Below are positions 35,140 through 44,234 of a stretch of 64,000 bases of DNA, piece after piece. The notes under the pieces are model-generated. The model did not search any database and was not told where the DNA came from. It worked only from the letters and a program-made list of their open reading frames with translations. A program made the position numbers and the translations under genes. The first letter of the stretch is position 1. Each line of letters begins with the position of its first letter. The stretch covers positions 1,798,001-1,862,000 of the forward strand of contig NZ_CP043925.1 in the NCBI RefSeq assembly GCF_009914335.1. Reading direction: 5' to 3'. This DNA is from Proteus columbae (GTDB taxonomy: Bacteria; Pseudomonadota; Gammaproteobacteria; Enterobacterales; Enterobacteriaceae).

Positions 35140-36138
35140 TTATCCTCTCGTTGCTAACGCAGTTACACGATTTATTGCTTTACCGCTATAAATGGCGTGC
35201 ATAGCAACTTCAGTATTCATTTTTAAATCTTCTTGCCCATGTAAACGCATTAATAAAGCGACATTAGCTGCAACAGATTCGGTATGTGCTCTTTTCCCTT
35301 CACCTTGTAGTAAATCTGCCAATAATTGACGGTTGACTTCAGGTGTACCACCTTCTAAATCAGTAATGGCACAAGGGCGAAGACCAAAATCACTAGGTGT
35401 CAGTTGATAACGTGTAATTTCACCATTGTGTAATTCAGCGACTTGAGTAGGTGCATGTAGTGAAACTTCATCCATTCCACCACTATGAACAACAGCAGCA
35501 CGCTCATAACCTAAAACTTTCAATGTATCTGCGATAGGCATCAATAACTCTGGGCTATACACACCAATTAATGCTAATGGCGGACGTGCTGGGTTGATCA
35601 ATGGACCTAATACATTAAATAACGTGCGTGTTTTCAATTGTTGGCGAACGGGAGCCGCAAAACGAAAACCACTGTGATACTGAGGTGCAAATAAAAAGCA
35701 TAAACCCACTTCATCCAGTAATTGGCGCGCATCATCAGCACTTCTGTCTAAAGGGATACCAAATGCTGCTAATAAGTCGGAAGATCCAGAGCGGCTGGAT
35801 ACGCTACGATTACCGTGTTTCGCAACTTTGATACCTACTTCAGCCGCAACAAAGGCGCTTGCTGTTGAAATATTGATACTATTTGCACCATCACCGCCAG
35901 TGCCTACGATATCGCAAAAGGTATAATCAGGACGAGGAAATGGCAGTGCATTTTCGAGTAATGCGCGTGCTGCTCCTGCGATTTCTTGAGGATGTTCACC
36001 GCGCATTTTCATGCTGATTAATACTGCCGCTAATTGTGATTCTGTTAACTCACCGCGAATAATGGCGCTAAACAGTGTTTGGCTTTCTTCTAACGTCAAT
36101 TGTTGTGCGCTAAATAATTTGTTGAAGATAGTTTCCAT
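35140..36138 (-). CDS. trpD: Anthranilate phosphoribosyltransferase (stand-alone)
   Basis: This 332-residue enzyme adds phosphoribosyl from PRPP to anthranilate. The PRPP-binding motif [15 protein letters not shown] (about 79-93) and [19 protein letters not shown] (about 106-124) are intact. In E. coli this domain is fused behind TrpG in one 531-residue protein; here it is a separate gene starting just after the trpG stop. The unfused arrangement is also known in Serratia and other members of the order. Confidence 0.97.
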   Translation of the reverse strand: METIFNKLFSAQQLTLEESQTLFSAIIRGELTESQLAAVLISMKMRGEHPQEIAGAARALLENALPFPRPDYTFCDIVGTGGDGANSINISTASAFVAAEVGIKVAKHGNRSVSSRSGSSDLLAAFGIPLDRSADDARQLLDEVGLCFLFAPQYHSGFRFAAPVRQQLKTRTLFNVLGPLINPARPPLALIGVYSPELLMPIADTLKVLGYERAAVVHSGGMDEVSLHAPTQVAELHNGEITRYQLTPSDFGLRPCAITDLEGGTPEVNRQLLADLLQGEGKRAHTESVAANVALLMRLHGQEDLKMNTEVAMHAIYSGKAINRVTALATRG

Positions 36139-36139
36139 T

Positions 36140-36733
36140 TTATGCGTCTCCTTTAGGAGTTAATGCCCATGCGATTGTTTGTTCTAAAAGTTGTGCGCCT
36201 TTTGTGGTTAAAATTGATTCTGGGTGAAACTGAAAACCACAGGTTTTATGTTGACGGTGACGCACCGCCATAACAGTGTTATCGCACCAAGCATTAATAA
36301 TGAGTTGTTCTGGAACTTGTTCTCCTGAAAGTGAATGATAACGAGCTACGGGTAAAGGGTTAGGTAAATTCACAAGCATTTCGCTGTTATCGTGTTCAGC
36401 TAATGTCGCTTTGCCATGTAAGATCTCTCCACATGAAGAAACTTTGCCACCGTAAGCCTCAATAATGGCTTGATGACCTAAGCAAATACCAATTACAGGC
36501 AATGTGCCTAATACACGTTTTAACAGTTCAGGCATGCAACCTGCTTGTGAAGGTGCTCCTGGCCCCGGCGATAACAGTAAAATCGGGTTATCGAGCTCAT
36601 GTAATTTTTGTTCAATAACATCTGCTGTGACGCTATTGCGATAAATCACAACGTTATTGCCAAGGCTACGTAATTGATCGACAAGGTTATAAGTAAATGA
36701 GTCGATATTATCGAGCAGTAAGATAGTCGCCAT
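36140..36733 (-). CDS. trpG: Anthranilate synthase component II, glutamine amidotransferase
   Basis: The ATG at 36733 overlaps the trpE stop (TAATG) and has CAGGAGG upstream. It is preferred over a start six bases earlier and gives 197 residues. The class I amidotransferase triad is visible: Cys in [12 protein letters not shown] (about 84), and His and Glu in FQFHPESIL (about 172-174). It supplies ammonia from glutamine to TrpE. It is not fused to TrpD, unlike in E. coli. Confidence 0.96.
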   Translation of the reverse strand: MATILLLDNIDSFTYNLVDQLRSLGNNVVIYRNSVTADVIEQKLHELDNPILLLSPGPGAPSQAGCMPELLKRVLGTLPVIGICLGHQAIIEAYGGKVSSCGEILHGKATLAEHDNSEMLVNLPNPLPVARYHSLSGEQVPEQLIINAWCDNTVMAVRHRQHKTCGFQFHPESILTTKGAQLLEQTIAWALTPKGDA

Positions 36734-38310
36734 TAGCAAGCCTCCTGCATTTGAGTATTGGTGTGAGCTTGTAAAATGGCATTGATAACAGCTTGTGATT
36801 TATTGCGTGTCTCTTCTGCTTCCATTTTTGGATCTGAATCGAGCACAATTCCAGCACCAACTTGAATAGTTGCAATATTATTTTCAACATAAGCGGAGCG
36901 AATAACTATGCAAGTATCAAAATCTCCCGCACCAGTAAAATAGCCAATAGCGCCACCATAACTGCCACGTTTCGTTTTTTCATAACGAGCAATCAATTGC
37001 ATGGCACTGACTTTCGGCGCCCCAGATAGTGTTCCCATATTCATACAGGCTTGATACGCATGGAAAATATCTAAATCATCACGCAATTTACCGACTACTC
37101 TCGATACTAAATGCATCACAAAAGCATAACGATCAACTTTTGTTAATTCAGCGACATAACGGCTACCTGCTTGGCAAATACGCGCTAAATCATTACGTGC
37201 CAAATCAACTAACATTAAATGTTCAGAAAGCTCTTTCGTATCAGTGCGCATTTCAAGTTCAATTCGGCTGTCTAAATCTGCATTGATTGAACCATCTGCG
37301 TTGCGTCCTCTTGGGCGAGTTCCTGCAATGGGATAGATTTCAATTTGGCGGTCGCTTGTTTGATATTTCAATGCACTTTCTGGTGATGCTCCAAATACCG
37401 TGAACAAAGCATCTTGCATATAGAATAAATAAGGGCTTGGATTTTTCTCTTTCAACACTTGATAAGCGGCAAGTGGTGAAGGGCAAGCAACTTGAAAGCG
37501 ACGTGATGGAACAACTTGGAAAATATCACCACGACGAATATAGGTTTTCATTGCCTCAACGATATCGCCATAACCTTTATCATCCATATTGCCTTGTATT
37601 GTTGATTCTGCTGCTGTTAAAGCGCGGCGAATAGGATGTTTTAAAGGTTGTTTAGCCAGTGAAATTAACTCAGATTGGCGTAAAGTGAGGCGTTGACACT
37701 CTGTTTTATCATCAGTAAAAGTAATAGAAATTAACTGACTATCTTTATTCTGATGGTCGATCACGATTAACTGTTCTGCTAAATAAAAGCAGTAGTCAGG
37801 GCATGAAAAAACGGTGTCTAATTCAGGAATGGGTTCAAATCCACTGACTAAATCATAAGCAAATAAACCGCCGACAAAAATAGCATTAGCATCTTTAGTG
37901 TCTTTATTAGCAAGGAAGAAGCGTAAGGCATCAAATACGCTGGCTGATTTTAATTTGCTTTCTTCATCAATATCTTGTGCAGGTGCTGAAAAAGTAAAAA
38001 CACACTGTTTATCGCTCTCTTGTATTAAGACCGCTTTTTCTTTTAGTGCGATTTTTAATGCGGGTAATAAAGCTTGTCCATTAACGCTTAATGCATCAAT
38101 AGTGACTTGATTTTTTACTGCGCTGATACGCAATGCGCTATCAACAATTAACAAACTTTTTAAGTTTGCTTTAGTGTCAACTTGTGCAGATTCTAACAAT
38201 AATGTGTGATGTTTGTTTTCACATAATGTATTGAAAAGTAAAGCCGGTTCACTATGGTAAGGCAGTGGCGTTGCCTTGGTATTAAATGAGAATGCAAGTG
38301 ATGTATTCAT
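36733..38310 (-). CDS. trpE: Anthranilate synthase component I
   Basis: This 525-residue chorismate-using enzyme (520 in E. coli) makes anthranilate with TrpG. The tryptophan feedback site is recognisable in TLLLESAQ (about 36-43, with Ser41 equivalent to E. coli Ser40). The catalytic C-terminal half contains [22 protein letters not shown] and [19 protein letters not shown]. It is the first structural gene after the trpL leader and attenuator, and its stop overlaps the trpG start. Confidence 0.98.
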   Translation of the reverse strand: MNTSLAFSFNTKATPLPYHSEPALLFNTLCENKHHTLLLESAQVDTKANLKSLLIVDSALRISAVKNQVTIDALSVNGQALLPALKIALKEKAVLIQESDKQCVFTFSAPAQDIDEESKLKSASVFDALRFFLANKDTKDANAIFVGGLFAYDLVSGFEPIPELDTVFSCPDYCFYLAEQLIVIDHQNKDSQLISITFTDDKTECQRLTLRQSELISLAKQPLKHPIRRALTAAESTIQGNMDDKGYGDIVEAMKTYIRRGDIFQVVPSRRFQVACPSPLAAYQVLKEKNPSPYLFYMQDALFTVFGASPESALKYQTSDRQIEIYPIAGTRPRGRNADGSINADLDSRIELEMRTDTKELSEHLMLVDLARNDLARICQAGSRYVAELTKVDRYAFVMHLVSRVVGKLRDDLDIFHAYQACMNMGTLSGAPKVSAMQLIARYEKTKRGSYGGAIGYFTGAGDFDTCIVIRSAYVENNIATIQVGAGIVLDSDPKMEAEETRNKSQAVINAILQAHTNTQMQEAC

Positions 38311-38353
38311 TATTATCGCTCTATATTATTTTTTACTAACTGTTTTTAATGCA

Positions 38354-38379
38354 TAAAAAAACCCGCGTAGGCGGGTTTT
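38354..38379 (-). terminator. trp attenuator terminator
   Basis: On the minus strand AAAACCCGC-CTAC-GCGGGTTTT with a following T run forms the 3:4 hairpin. It lies 27 bases after the trpL stop codon and 44 bases before the trpE start. With adequate charged tRNA-Trp the ribosome reaches the leader stop and this hairpin forms. Confidence 0.92.
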
Positions 38380-38405
38380 AGATATCACTGACGTTAAGCA
38401 GGAGA

Positions 38406-38468
38406 TCAAACCGCCCATAAAAGAGTATTGCGCCACCAAAGAGCGATAAGACGTTGATTAATATTCAT
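38406..38468 (-). CDS. trpL: trp operon leader peptide
   Basis: On the minus strand an ATG preceded by AAGGAGATCTT opens a 20-residue peptide MNINQRLIALWWRNTLLWAV ending in TGA. It has two adjacent Trp codons and a third near the end. Ribosome stalling at these codons during tryptophan shortage would favour the antiterminator fold and allow trpE transcription. It is too short for standard gene finders. E. coli TrpL has 14 residues with two Trp. Confidence 0.93.
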   Translation of the reverse strand: MNINQRLIALWWRNTLLWAV

Positions 38469-38521
38469 AAGATCTCCTTACAGCTAACGACAGATAATAA
38501 GTTAATAGACTAGCTCGTGTT

Positions 38522-38557
38522 GTGTACTAGTAAACTGGATTGCATTGGGTTCGTCAA
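38522..38557 (-). promoter_or_regulatory. trp promoter and TrpR operator
   Basis: On the minus strand TTGACG (38557-38552) is separated by exactly 17 bases from TTTACT (38534-38529), matching the E. coli trp promoter layout. The -10 box lies in an operator-like sequence that contains the intact TrpR half-site ACTAGTAC (38531-38524) and a degenerate other half. Tryptophan-bound TrpR would block the promoter. Confidence 0.85.
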
Positions 38558-38616
38558 GTACTTTATGGCATACTCTTTAAAAATTATTACCTTGCTAAGA
38601 TGAAAAGGGAGAAGCG

Positions 38617-39477
38617 ATGACAGAAGTGCTATCTGATTTAAGAGTGATTTATGATTTGCACAGCCACACTACCGCGTCAGATGGCGAGCTTTCACCAAAA
38701 GAATTGGTTGAGAGAGCGATAGAGCGTCAAATTAATGTCTTAGCGATTACAGATCACGATACAACAGCGGCGATTACTCCTGCTAATGATTATATTGCAG
38801 AAAAAAATCTACCTCTTACCCTGATATCAGGTGTCGAAATATCGACTTTATGGGAGAATATAGAAATCCATATTGTTGGATTGAATATTGATATCAACCA
38901 TAATGCAATGAAAGCACTCCTTTCGTCACAAAGCCAATGTCGTGAAACACGCGCGATAATGATAGGTGAACGATTAGAAAAAGCAGGTATTTCAAATGCA
39001 TTTGAAGGGGCAAAAGCCTTAGCACATGGTGGACAAGTTACAAGAGGACACTTTGCCCGTTTTCTCGTGAATGAAGGGCATGTTGCCTCGGTTAATAAAG
39101 TATTTAAGCGTTATTTAGCGAAAGGTAAAACGGGTTATGTCCCCCCACAGTGGTGTTCAATAGGTGACGCTGTCACAGCGATTCATGAGGCTGGTGGCGT
39201 TGCAGTATTAGCGCATCCGGGACGATATGGTCTATCCTCTAAGTGGTTAAAACGCTTAACGCTTTATTTTAAACAGCTTGGTGGTAATGCAATCGAAGTG
39301 GCACAATGCCAACAACCACCACAAGAACGGGAACAACACGCAGCATTAGCGCAACTTTATGGGCTAAAAGCTTCGTTAGGTTCTGATTTTCATCGCCCTT
39401 GCTCGTGGATAGAATTGGGGCGTAATTTATGGTTACCCAGTGGTGTAGAACCCGTTTGGTCGCTATGGCAAGAGTAA
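38617..39477 (+). CDS. rnm: Rnm (RNase AM), PHP-domain 5'-3' exoribonuclease
   Basis: This 286-residue PHP-family metal hydrolase (293 in E. coli YciV) has the metal motifs DLHSHTTASDGELSP (about 13-27) and AITDHDTT (about 47-54), followed by GVEIST and a C-terminal GSDFHRP. The family trims 5' ends of 5S and 23S rRNA and degrades short RNA, and also acts on 3',5'-bisphosphate nucleotides. The gene is divergent from the trp operon and is followed by yciO after 24 bases, as in E. coli. Confidence 0.93.
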   Translation: MTEVLSDLRVIYDLHSHTTASDGELSPKELVERAIERQINVLAITDHDTTAAITPANDYIAEKNLPLTLISGVEISTLWENIEIHIVGLNIDINHNAMKALLSSQSQCRETRAIMIGERLEKAGISNAFEGAKALAHGGQVTRGHFARFLVNEGHVASVNKVFKRYLAKGKTGYVPPQWCSIGDAVTAIHEAGGVAVLAHPGRYGLSSKWLKRLTLYFKQLGGNAIEVAQCQQPPQEREQHAALAQLYGLKASLGSDFHRPCSWIELGRNLWLPSGVEPVWSLWQE

Positions 39478-39501
39478 CATTAGAAATTCATTGAGGGATG
39501 T

Positions 39502-40122
39502 ATGAGCCAACTTTTTTATATTCACCCAGATAATCCGCAGGCTCGTTTAATTGAACAAAGTGCTGATATTTTACGCAAAGGCGGTGTGGTGATTTATCCA
39601 ACAGACTCTGGCTATGCTATTGGCTGTTGTTTAGAAAACAAAGATGCAATGACGCGAATTTGTCGTATTCGCCAATTAGATAAAAACCACAATTTCACAC
39701 TGATGTGCCGTGATTTATCAGAAATCGCCAATTACGCTTATGTTGATAATGTGGTGTTTCGTTTAATAAAAAATAACACCCCAGGTAATTACACCTTTAT
39801 CTTAAAAGCAACTAAAGATGTACCAAAACGTTTGATGAATGATAAACGTAAAACCATAGGTTTGCGTGTTCCTTCTAACCCTATTGCACTGGCATTGTTA
39901 GAAAATATTGGTGAGCCATTAATGTCAACAAGCCTGATTTTACCAGGCAACGATTTTGCTGAATCTGATCCGGAAGAAATCGAAGATTTATTAAGCAAAC
40001 AAGTTGATTTGGTGATCCATGGTGGTTATTTAGGACAAAAACCAACAACGGTAATTGATTTAACAGAAGATACCCCAGTTATCGTGCGTGAAGGTACGGG
40101 TGATATTACGCCATTTCAGTAA
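39502..40122 (+). CDS. yciO: YciO, Sua5/TsaC-like threonylcarbamoyl-AMP synthase family protein
   Basis: This 206-residue protein has the same length as E. coli YciO. The Sua5/YrdC fold shows in GGVVIYPTDSGYAIGCCLENKD (given in part; about 28-49), the KNHNFTLMCRDLSEIANYA region and IGLRVPSNPIALALL. YciO is related to TsaC, which makes threonylcarbamoyl-AMP for the t6A tRNA modification, but the physiological role of YciO itself is less clear. It probably shares a transcript with rnm. Confidence 0.93.
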   Translation: MSQLFYIHPDNPQARLIEQSADILRKGGVVIYPTDSGYAIGCCLENKDAMTRICRIRQLDKNHNFTLMCRDLSEIANYAYVDNVVFRLIKNNTPGNYTFILKATKDVPKRLMNDKRKTIGLRVPSNPIALALLENIGEPLMSTSLILPGNDFAESDPEEIEDLLSKQVDLVIHGGYLGQKPTTVIDLTEDTPVIVREGTGDITPFQ

Positions 40123-40154
40123 GTTATTTAGCTGATTAAACTGAATTGGGAGCC

Positions 40155-40182
40155 AATGACTCGATAGTAATGACTCGATAGT
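40155..40182. repeat. Tandem 14-base duplication after yciO
   Basis: AATGACTCGATAGT occurs twice in direct succession. The copies are identical, which suggests a recent duplication by slippage in non-coding DNA. Confidence 0.8.
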
Positions 40183-40396
40183 GAAGAAATTTATTACGAG
40201 ATAAAGAGATAAAAGGTGAAGGGATTTATCGCTTGTGTTAAATTTATACATTGCGATAAAAATCACGGTGTTTGTTTTTAAAATCGGTTATATCAACGCA
40301 TATTTTAAACGTTAAACACTATAACTTGATCTGCGAACAAACGGCTAAGCTATCGTTAAGGTTTTGCCAACGTCGTTTTATCGCCACTATTTATCA

Positions 40397-40490
40397 CAAT
40401 GTTGATGTGAAAAATCATCAACATTGTTCACTATTGAATCAATAAACCTGTGTTTATTTCTTATTTTAATAAACATGGGTTATTTTTATT
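40397..40490 (+). promoter_or_regulatory. Structured leader or terminator region ahead of rluB
   Basis: CAATGTTGATG (40397-40407) and CATCAACATTG (40416-40426) form a perfect 11-pair hairpin. A second hairpin pairs 40441-40458 (AATAAACCTGTGTTTATT) with 40468-40484 (AATAAACATGGGTTATT) and runs into TTTTATTTAA, like an intrinsic terminator, about 65 bases before the rluB start. It may end the yciO transcript or attenuate rluB. A small stem CGCCT-GTGA-AGGCG (40524-40537) lies just before the ribosome site. The rest of 40123-40556 has no gene. Confidence 0.5.
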
Positions 40491-40556
40491 TAATTGATTT
40501 TTAAAAATTAATTCTATTTTTATGACGCCTGTGAAGGCGACACATGAGGTTGTTTC

Positions 40557-41480
40557 ATGAGCGATAAATCGCAACGCACTGAAAAATTACAAAAAATCCT
40601 TGCTCGTTCTGGTCACGGTTCTCGCCGTGAAATTGAAGGCTATCTTCAAGAAGGGCGTATCAGCATTGATGGTACAAAAGCGAAATTAGGTGATCGTATT
40701 GATGTCACCACTACAGCAAAAATCCGCTTAGATGGCCGTATTCTAAATATTCGTGAAGCACAAAAAGATGTTTGCCGTGTGCTTGCTTATTACAAACCTG
40801 AAGGTGAACTGTGTACTCGCAGTGATCCGCAAGGTCGTCCAACCGTTTTCCAACGTCTTCCTCGCCTTAACAGTGCTCGCTGGATTGCCGTAGGCCGTCT
40901 TGATGTGAATACCAGTGGATTACTGTTATTTACAACTGATGGTGAATTAGCCAACCGTTTAATGCATCCTAGCCGTGAAGTTGAGCGTGAATACGCTGTC
41001 CGTGTTTTTGGTGAAATTGATGATGCGAAAATTCGTCAATTAACGCGTGGTGTACAATTAGAAGATGGTCCTGCTTCATTCCGCTCTGTTTCTTATCGTG
41101 GTGGTGAAGGGATTAACCAATGGTACAACGTTTCACTTACTGAAGGGCGTAATCGTGAAGTTCGCCGTATGTGGGAAGCTGTTGGTGTCCAAGTCAGCCG
41201 TCTTATTCGTGTTCGTTACGGTGACATCGATTTACCAAAAGGTTTACCGCGTGGTGGTTGGGTTGAACTTGGATTAGATCAAATCAACTATTTACGTCAG
41301 TTAGTTGAATTAAACGACGAAACAGTAACAAAAGTTGCAGTAGAAAAAGATCAACGTCGTATCAAAGCGAATCAGATCCGTCGTGCAGTTAAGCGTCATA
41401 CGAAAGTATCTGCTCGCACTTCAACATCACCAGCTAAAAGAGCATCAAGTCGTCGCCAATCGGCAGGAAATAAAAAGTAA
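40557..41480 (+). CDS. rluB: RluB, 23S rRNA pseudouridine(2605) synthase
   Basis: The 307-residue protein has an N-terminal S4 RNA-binding domain (about 8-67, [20 protein letters not shown]) and the RsuA-type catalytic domain with [12 protein letters not shown], where Asp116 is the nucleophile. It ends with a basic, disordered tail rich in Arg, Lys and Ser (about 262-307), typical of RluB. The enzyme isomerises U2605 of 23S rRNA. The ATG follows ATGAGGTTGTTTC. A terminator follows. Confidence 0.94.
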   Translation: MSDKSQRTEKLQKILARSGHGSRREIEGYLQEGRISIDGTKAKLGDRIDVTTTAKIRLDGRILNIREAQKDVCRVLAYYKPEGELCTRSDPQGRPTVFQRLPRLNSARWIAVGRLDVNTSGLLLFTTDGELANRLMHPSREVEREYAVRVFGEIDDAKIRQLTRGVQLEDGPASFRSVSYRGGEGINQWYNVSLTEGRNREVRRMWEAVGVQVSRLIRVRYGDIDLPKGLPRGGWVELGLDQINYLRQLVELNDETVTKVAVEKDQRRIKANQIRRAVKRHTKVSARTSTSPAKRASSRRQSAGNKK

Positions 41481-41526
41481 TTAGCGAATAATTATTTATT
41501 ATTTCAAATTAAATTTTCATTTTTAA

Positions 41527-41566
41527 AAAGAAGCGCTCATGTTTTTATGAGTGCTTCTTTTTTTGA
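41527..41566 (+). terminator. Terminator after rluB
   Basis: AAAGAAGCGCTCAT and ATGAGTGCTTCTTT form a 14-pair stem (one G-T) with a 6-base loop and a T run. Confidence 0.9.
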
Positions 41567-41663
41567 TGGCTTTATTTTTATAATAAATATATCTATGATA
41601 ATTACATTATTACGGTAGAAATATTAATAATTTTTTATTTAACGATAAGGTATTCAAAATAAT

Positions 41664-42611
41664 ATGTATCGTTATTTTTATTTAACAACAGTGTTATATA
41701 TGACTTTTCTGATAGTAGGGTGCGACAACCCCGCAAAACGAGAAAAGCAGAACGGTATTTTTTATATCAGCAATAATCGATTAGAACCTTTAGAGTTTAA
41801 AGTTGATAATTCTTATTTCGTAATGGGTAAAGGTGAAGTTAAAAAAATAAAACTTAATAACGGAAAACATTTGTTAGTCGATAGTCATGGTGAACAGAGT
41901 GAATTTATGATTTATCCAGGCAATCGAGGCGGAATAATTAATCCGAATAGAGAAATATATTATAGTTTCACTTCGGTATTTAAACCAGATGATACACTTG
42001 ATGATCTTCATATAGATGAGCGCACAGTATGGATTAACGGCATACTTGTACGTGGCGCCATTAATAGCTCTGACTCTCTTTTTATTGATAATAATATTTT
42101 TAATTGTGATATTCCATTAGATGAATCATTACCTACTTACTTATCTGATTGGGACGATAATGAAAAAGTGAATGTATTGACAAAATGTTTTTCAAGAGAG
42201 GATTTTTATCAATATATCGCTAAATATCCTTATGGTATTCACTTTTATTCTGAACGTGATTTGTTAACTGAATATTTAGCAATAGATAAGTTTAATTGGA
42301 TAGATGGAGGGAACACACGAACAGATAATTTAACTCCACTAGAATATAATGTTAAATTTAGTAATGAAAAATTAACCAAAGAAGCAAATAGTATTTATGA
42401 AATAATGAAGAAATATTTAGCGTCAAGAGATCCTAAAGAAAAACAAATATTTTATGATGAATATCATAAATATTTAGTAAGAATGGCAATGATTTACAAT
42501 CAACAAATACAAAATAATATTTTTGTAGATAGAGATGCCTATTTTGAATTTATGAAAAAAAGTGGGAGAATATTTGGTGCTGGCATTTTAGGCGAGCCAA
42601 TTCTTATTTAA
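41664..42611 (+). CDS. Orphan putative lipoprotein of 315 residues
   Basis: I do not recognise this protein. It starts MYRYFYLTTVLYMTFLIVGC, a lipoprotein signal with Cys20. The first part of the mature protein (about 30-85) looks beta-rich (FYISNNRLEPLEFKVDNSYF, VKKIKLNNGKHLLVD), and the C-terminal part (about 225-300) looks helical and charged. Only two further cysteines are seen (NCDIP, TKCFS). Codon use is AT-rich. It lies between rluB and btuR, convergent to btuR with only 32 bases between stops and no clear terminator. E. coli has no gene here. Confidence 0.75.
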   Translation: MYRYFYLTTVLYMTFLIVGCDNPAKREKQNGIFYISNNRLEPLEFKVDNSYFVMGKGEVKKIKLNNGKHLLVDSHGEQSEFMIYPGNRGGIINPNREIYYSFTSVFKPDDTLDDLHIDERTVWINGILVRGAINSSDSLFIDNNIFNCDIPLDESLPTYLSDWDDNEKVNVLTKCFSREDFYQYIAKYPYGIHFYSERDLLTEYLAIDKFNWIDGGNTRTDNLTPLEYNVKFSNEKLTKEANSIYEIMKKYLASRDPKEKQIFYDEYHKYLVRMAMIYNQQIQNNIFVDRDAYFEFMKKSGRIFGAGILGEPILI

Positions 42612-42643
42612 GAAAATATTCATTTTATGATAATCATTATAGG

Positions 42644-43234
42644 TTACCAATCTATACCTTTTTGCGCTTTTATTCCGCTGTCAAAAGCATGTTTGATAGG
42701 ACGCATTTCTGTCACCGTATCGGCTAACTCAATTAATTTTCGATGGCAGCCTCTTCCTGTGATAATGACATTTTGGTGAGGTGGGCGAGAGCTAATAGCT
42801 GAAATAACTTCATCTAATGGTAAATAGTTAAAGCTAATCATATAGGTAATTTCATCAAGAATGACCAGATCGTACTCTGGATCGTTAAGTAGTTTCAGTG
42901 CATATTGCCAAGTATTCAAACAGGCAGCGGTATCTGCCGTTTTATCTTGTGTTTCCCAAGTAAATCCCGTTTCCATTACATAAAATGGTACACCGAATTG
43001 TTCTAATAGATTTCGTTCACCGTTTTCCCATGTCCCTTTTATAAACTGCACAACACCGACTTTTTTTTGATGACCAACAGCACGCGTTGCGGTTCCCATC
43101 GCCGCTGTTGTTTTGCCTTTACCATTGCCAGTAAAAATTATCAAAATACCTTGCTCGTGTTGAGCTTGCTCAATTCGAGTATCTACTTTCTCTTTTAAAC
43201 GTTGTTGGCGTTTTTGGTGTTGTGCATCATTCAT
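42644..43234 (-). CDS. btuR: BtuR, cob(I)alamin adenosyltransferase
   Basis: This 196-residue protein equals E. coli BtuR in length. The P-loop is GNGKGKTT (36-43), and the family stretches RAVGHQKKVGVVQFIKGTW and LVILDEITYMI are present. The enzyme transfers the 5'-deoxyadenosyl group from ATP to reduced corrinoid, giving adenosylcobalamin or its precursors. It follows yciK with 25 bases between. Confidence 0.96.
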   Translation of the reverse strand: MNDAQHQKRQQRLKEKVDTRIEQAQHEQGILIIFTGNGKGKTTAAMGTATRAVGHQKKVGVVQFIKGTWENGERNLLEQFGVPFYVMETGFTWETQDKTADTAACLNTWQYALKLLNDPEYDLVILDEITYMISFNYLPLDEVISAISSRPPHQNVIITGRGCHRKLIELADTVTEMRPIKHAFDSGIKAQKGIDW

Positions 43235-43259
43235 TTTGCTACCTTAAACTTAAATTATG

Positions 43260-44024
43260 TTATTCAGCGGGACCTGCTTTACGGCCAGGTTGTGCATCTA
43301 AAGATTGTCCTTTCACCTCAATACTGTCATCACTCATAAGGTAGAGATATAACGGCATCAAATCGTGAGGTGTTTTTAATTTCTGTGCATCTTCATCTGG
43401 AAATGCACTTGCTCGCATTGCGGTACGAGTGCCACCAGGATTAATGCAGTTAATACGCAAAGTACTTTCGTTATATTCTTCATTAAGTACTTGCATAAAG
43501 CCTTCTGTTGCGAATTTAGAGACAGAATAGGCTCCCCAACCATAACGACCTTGGCGACCTACACTAGATGTGGTGAGGATAAGGCTTGCATGAGGCGCTT
43601 TGAGCATCAATGGTAGTAGTGCTTTTGTGAGCATAAATGTCGCATTAACGTTGACTTGCATAACGTCATGCCAAAGATTACTCGGTTGATTAATGATAGG
43701 TTCAACAACACCTAATAAACCAGCATTTTGTAATACACCATCAAGATGAGGGAAGCGTTTAACGAGAGTATCAGCAAATTGCTGAAAATCGTTCTCTGTC
43801 GCTGTAAGTAGATCAAGTGGATATAACATGGGCTGTTGGCCACCTGATGTGATTATTTTTTCTTGAATATCTTCAAGTTTTGATAAAGTACGGCCTAATA
43901 AGATAAGTGTTGCGCCATATTGCGCATAAGTTAGTGCGGCTTCTTTTCCTATGCCATCACCAGCACCCGTTACTAGAATAATTTTATCTTTTAGCACGCT
44001 ATGATCGGGTTGATATTGCAACAT
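43260..44024 (-). CDS. yciK: YciK, short-chain dehydrogenase/reductase
   Basis: This 254-residue SDR protein (252 in E. coli) has the NAD(P)-binding TGAGDGIG (about 20-27) and the catalytic YSVSK (about 164-168), preceded by the Ser of TTSSVGRQGRYGW. The substrate is not known. It forms a two-gene unit with btuR, as in E. coli, and is divergent from sohB. Confidence 0.94.
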   Translation of the reverse strand: MLQYQPDHSVLKDKIILVTGAGDGIGKEAALTYAQYGATLILLGRTLSKLEDIQEKIITSGGQQPMLYPLDLLTATENDFQQFADTLVKRFPHLDGVLQNAGLLGVVEPIINQPSNLWHDVMQVNVNATFMLTKALLPLMLKAPHASLILTTSSVGRQGRYGWGAYSVSKFATEGFMQVLNEEYNESTLRINCINPGGTRTAMRASAFPDEDAQKLKTPHDLMPLYLYLMSDDSIEVKGQSLDAQPGRKAGPAE

Positions 44025-44234
44025 ATTGATATCCTGTCTAGTAAAAAGTAAATAAAGTGTAACGTCTTATTTGCCTAGCGACCAGTTTAGTCTGACTTTT
44101 TGTTTACAATTTATGGCTATTTTCTTTATGGTATTAAACATAATCATGCCTTTGTTGCTGGCGCTAAAGCAGAATTTCGTTAAACTAGGCATATTGGTTT
44201 TAGTCAGTGTTATTAACCTTAAAAAGAGGTCTTT

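Noticed and set aside
40155..40182. Tandem 14-base copies as iterons of an origin
   Set aside because: Only two copies, no DnaA-type boxes or replication gene near; a slippage duplication is simpler.
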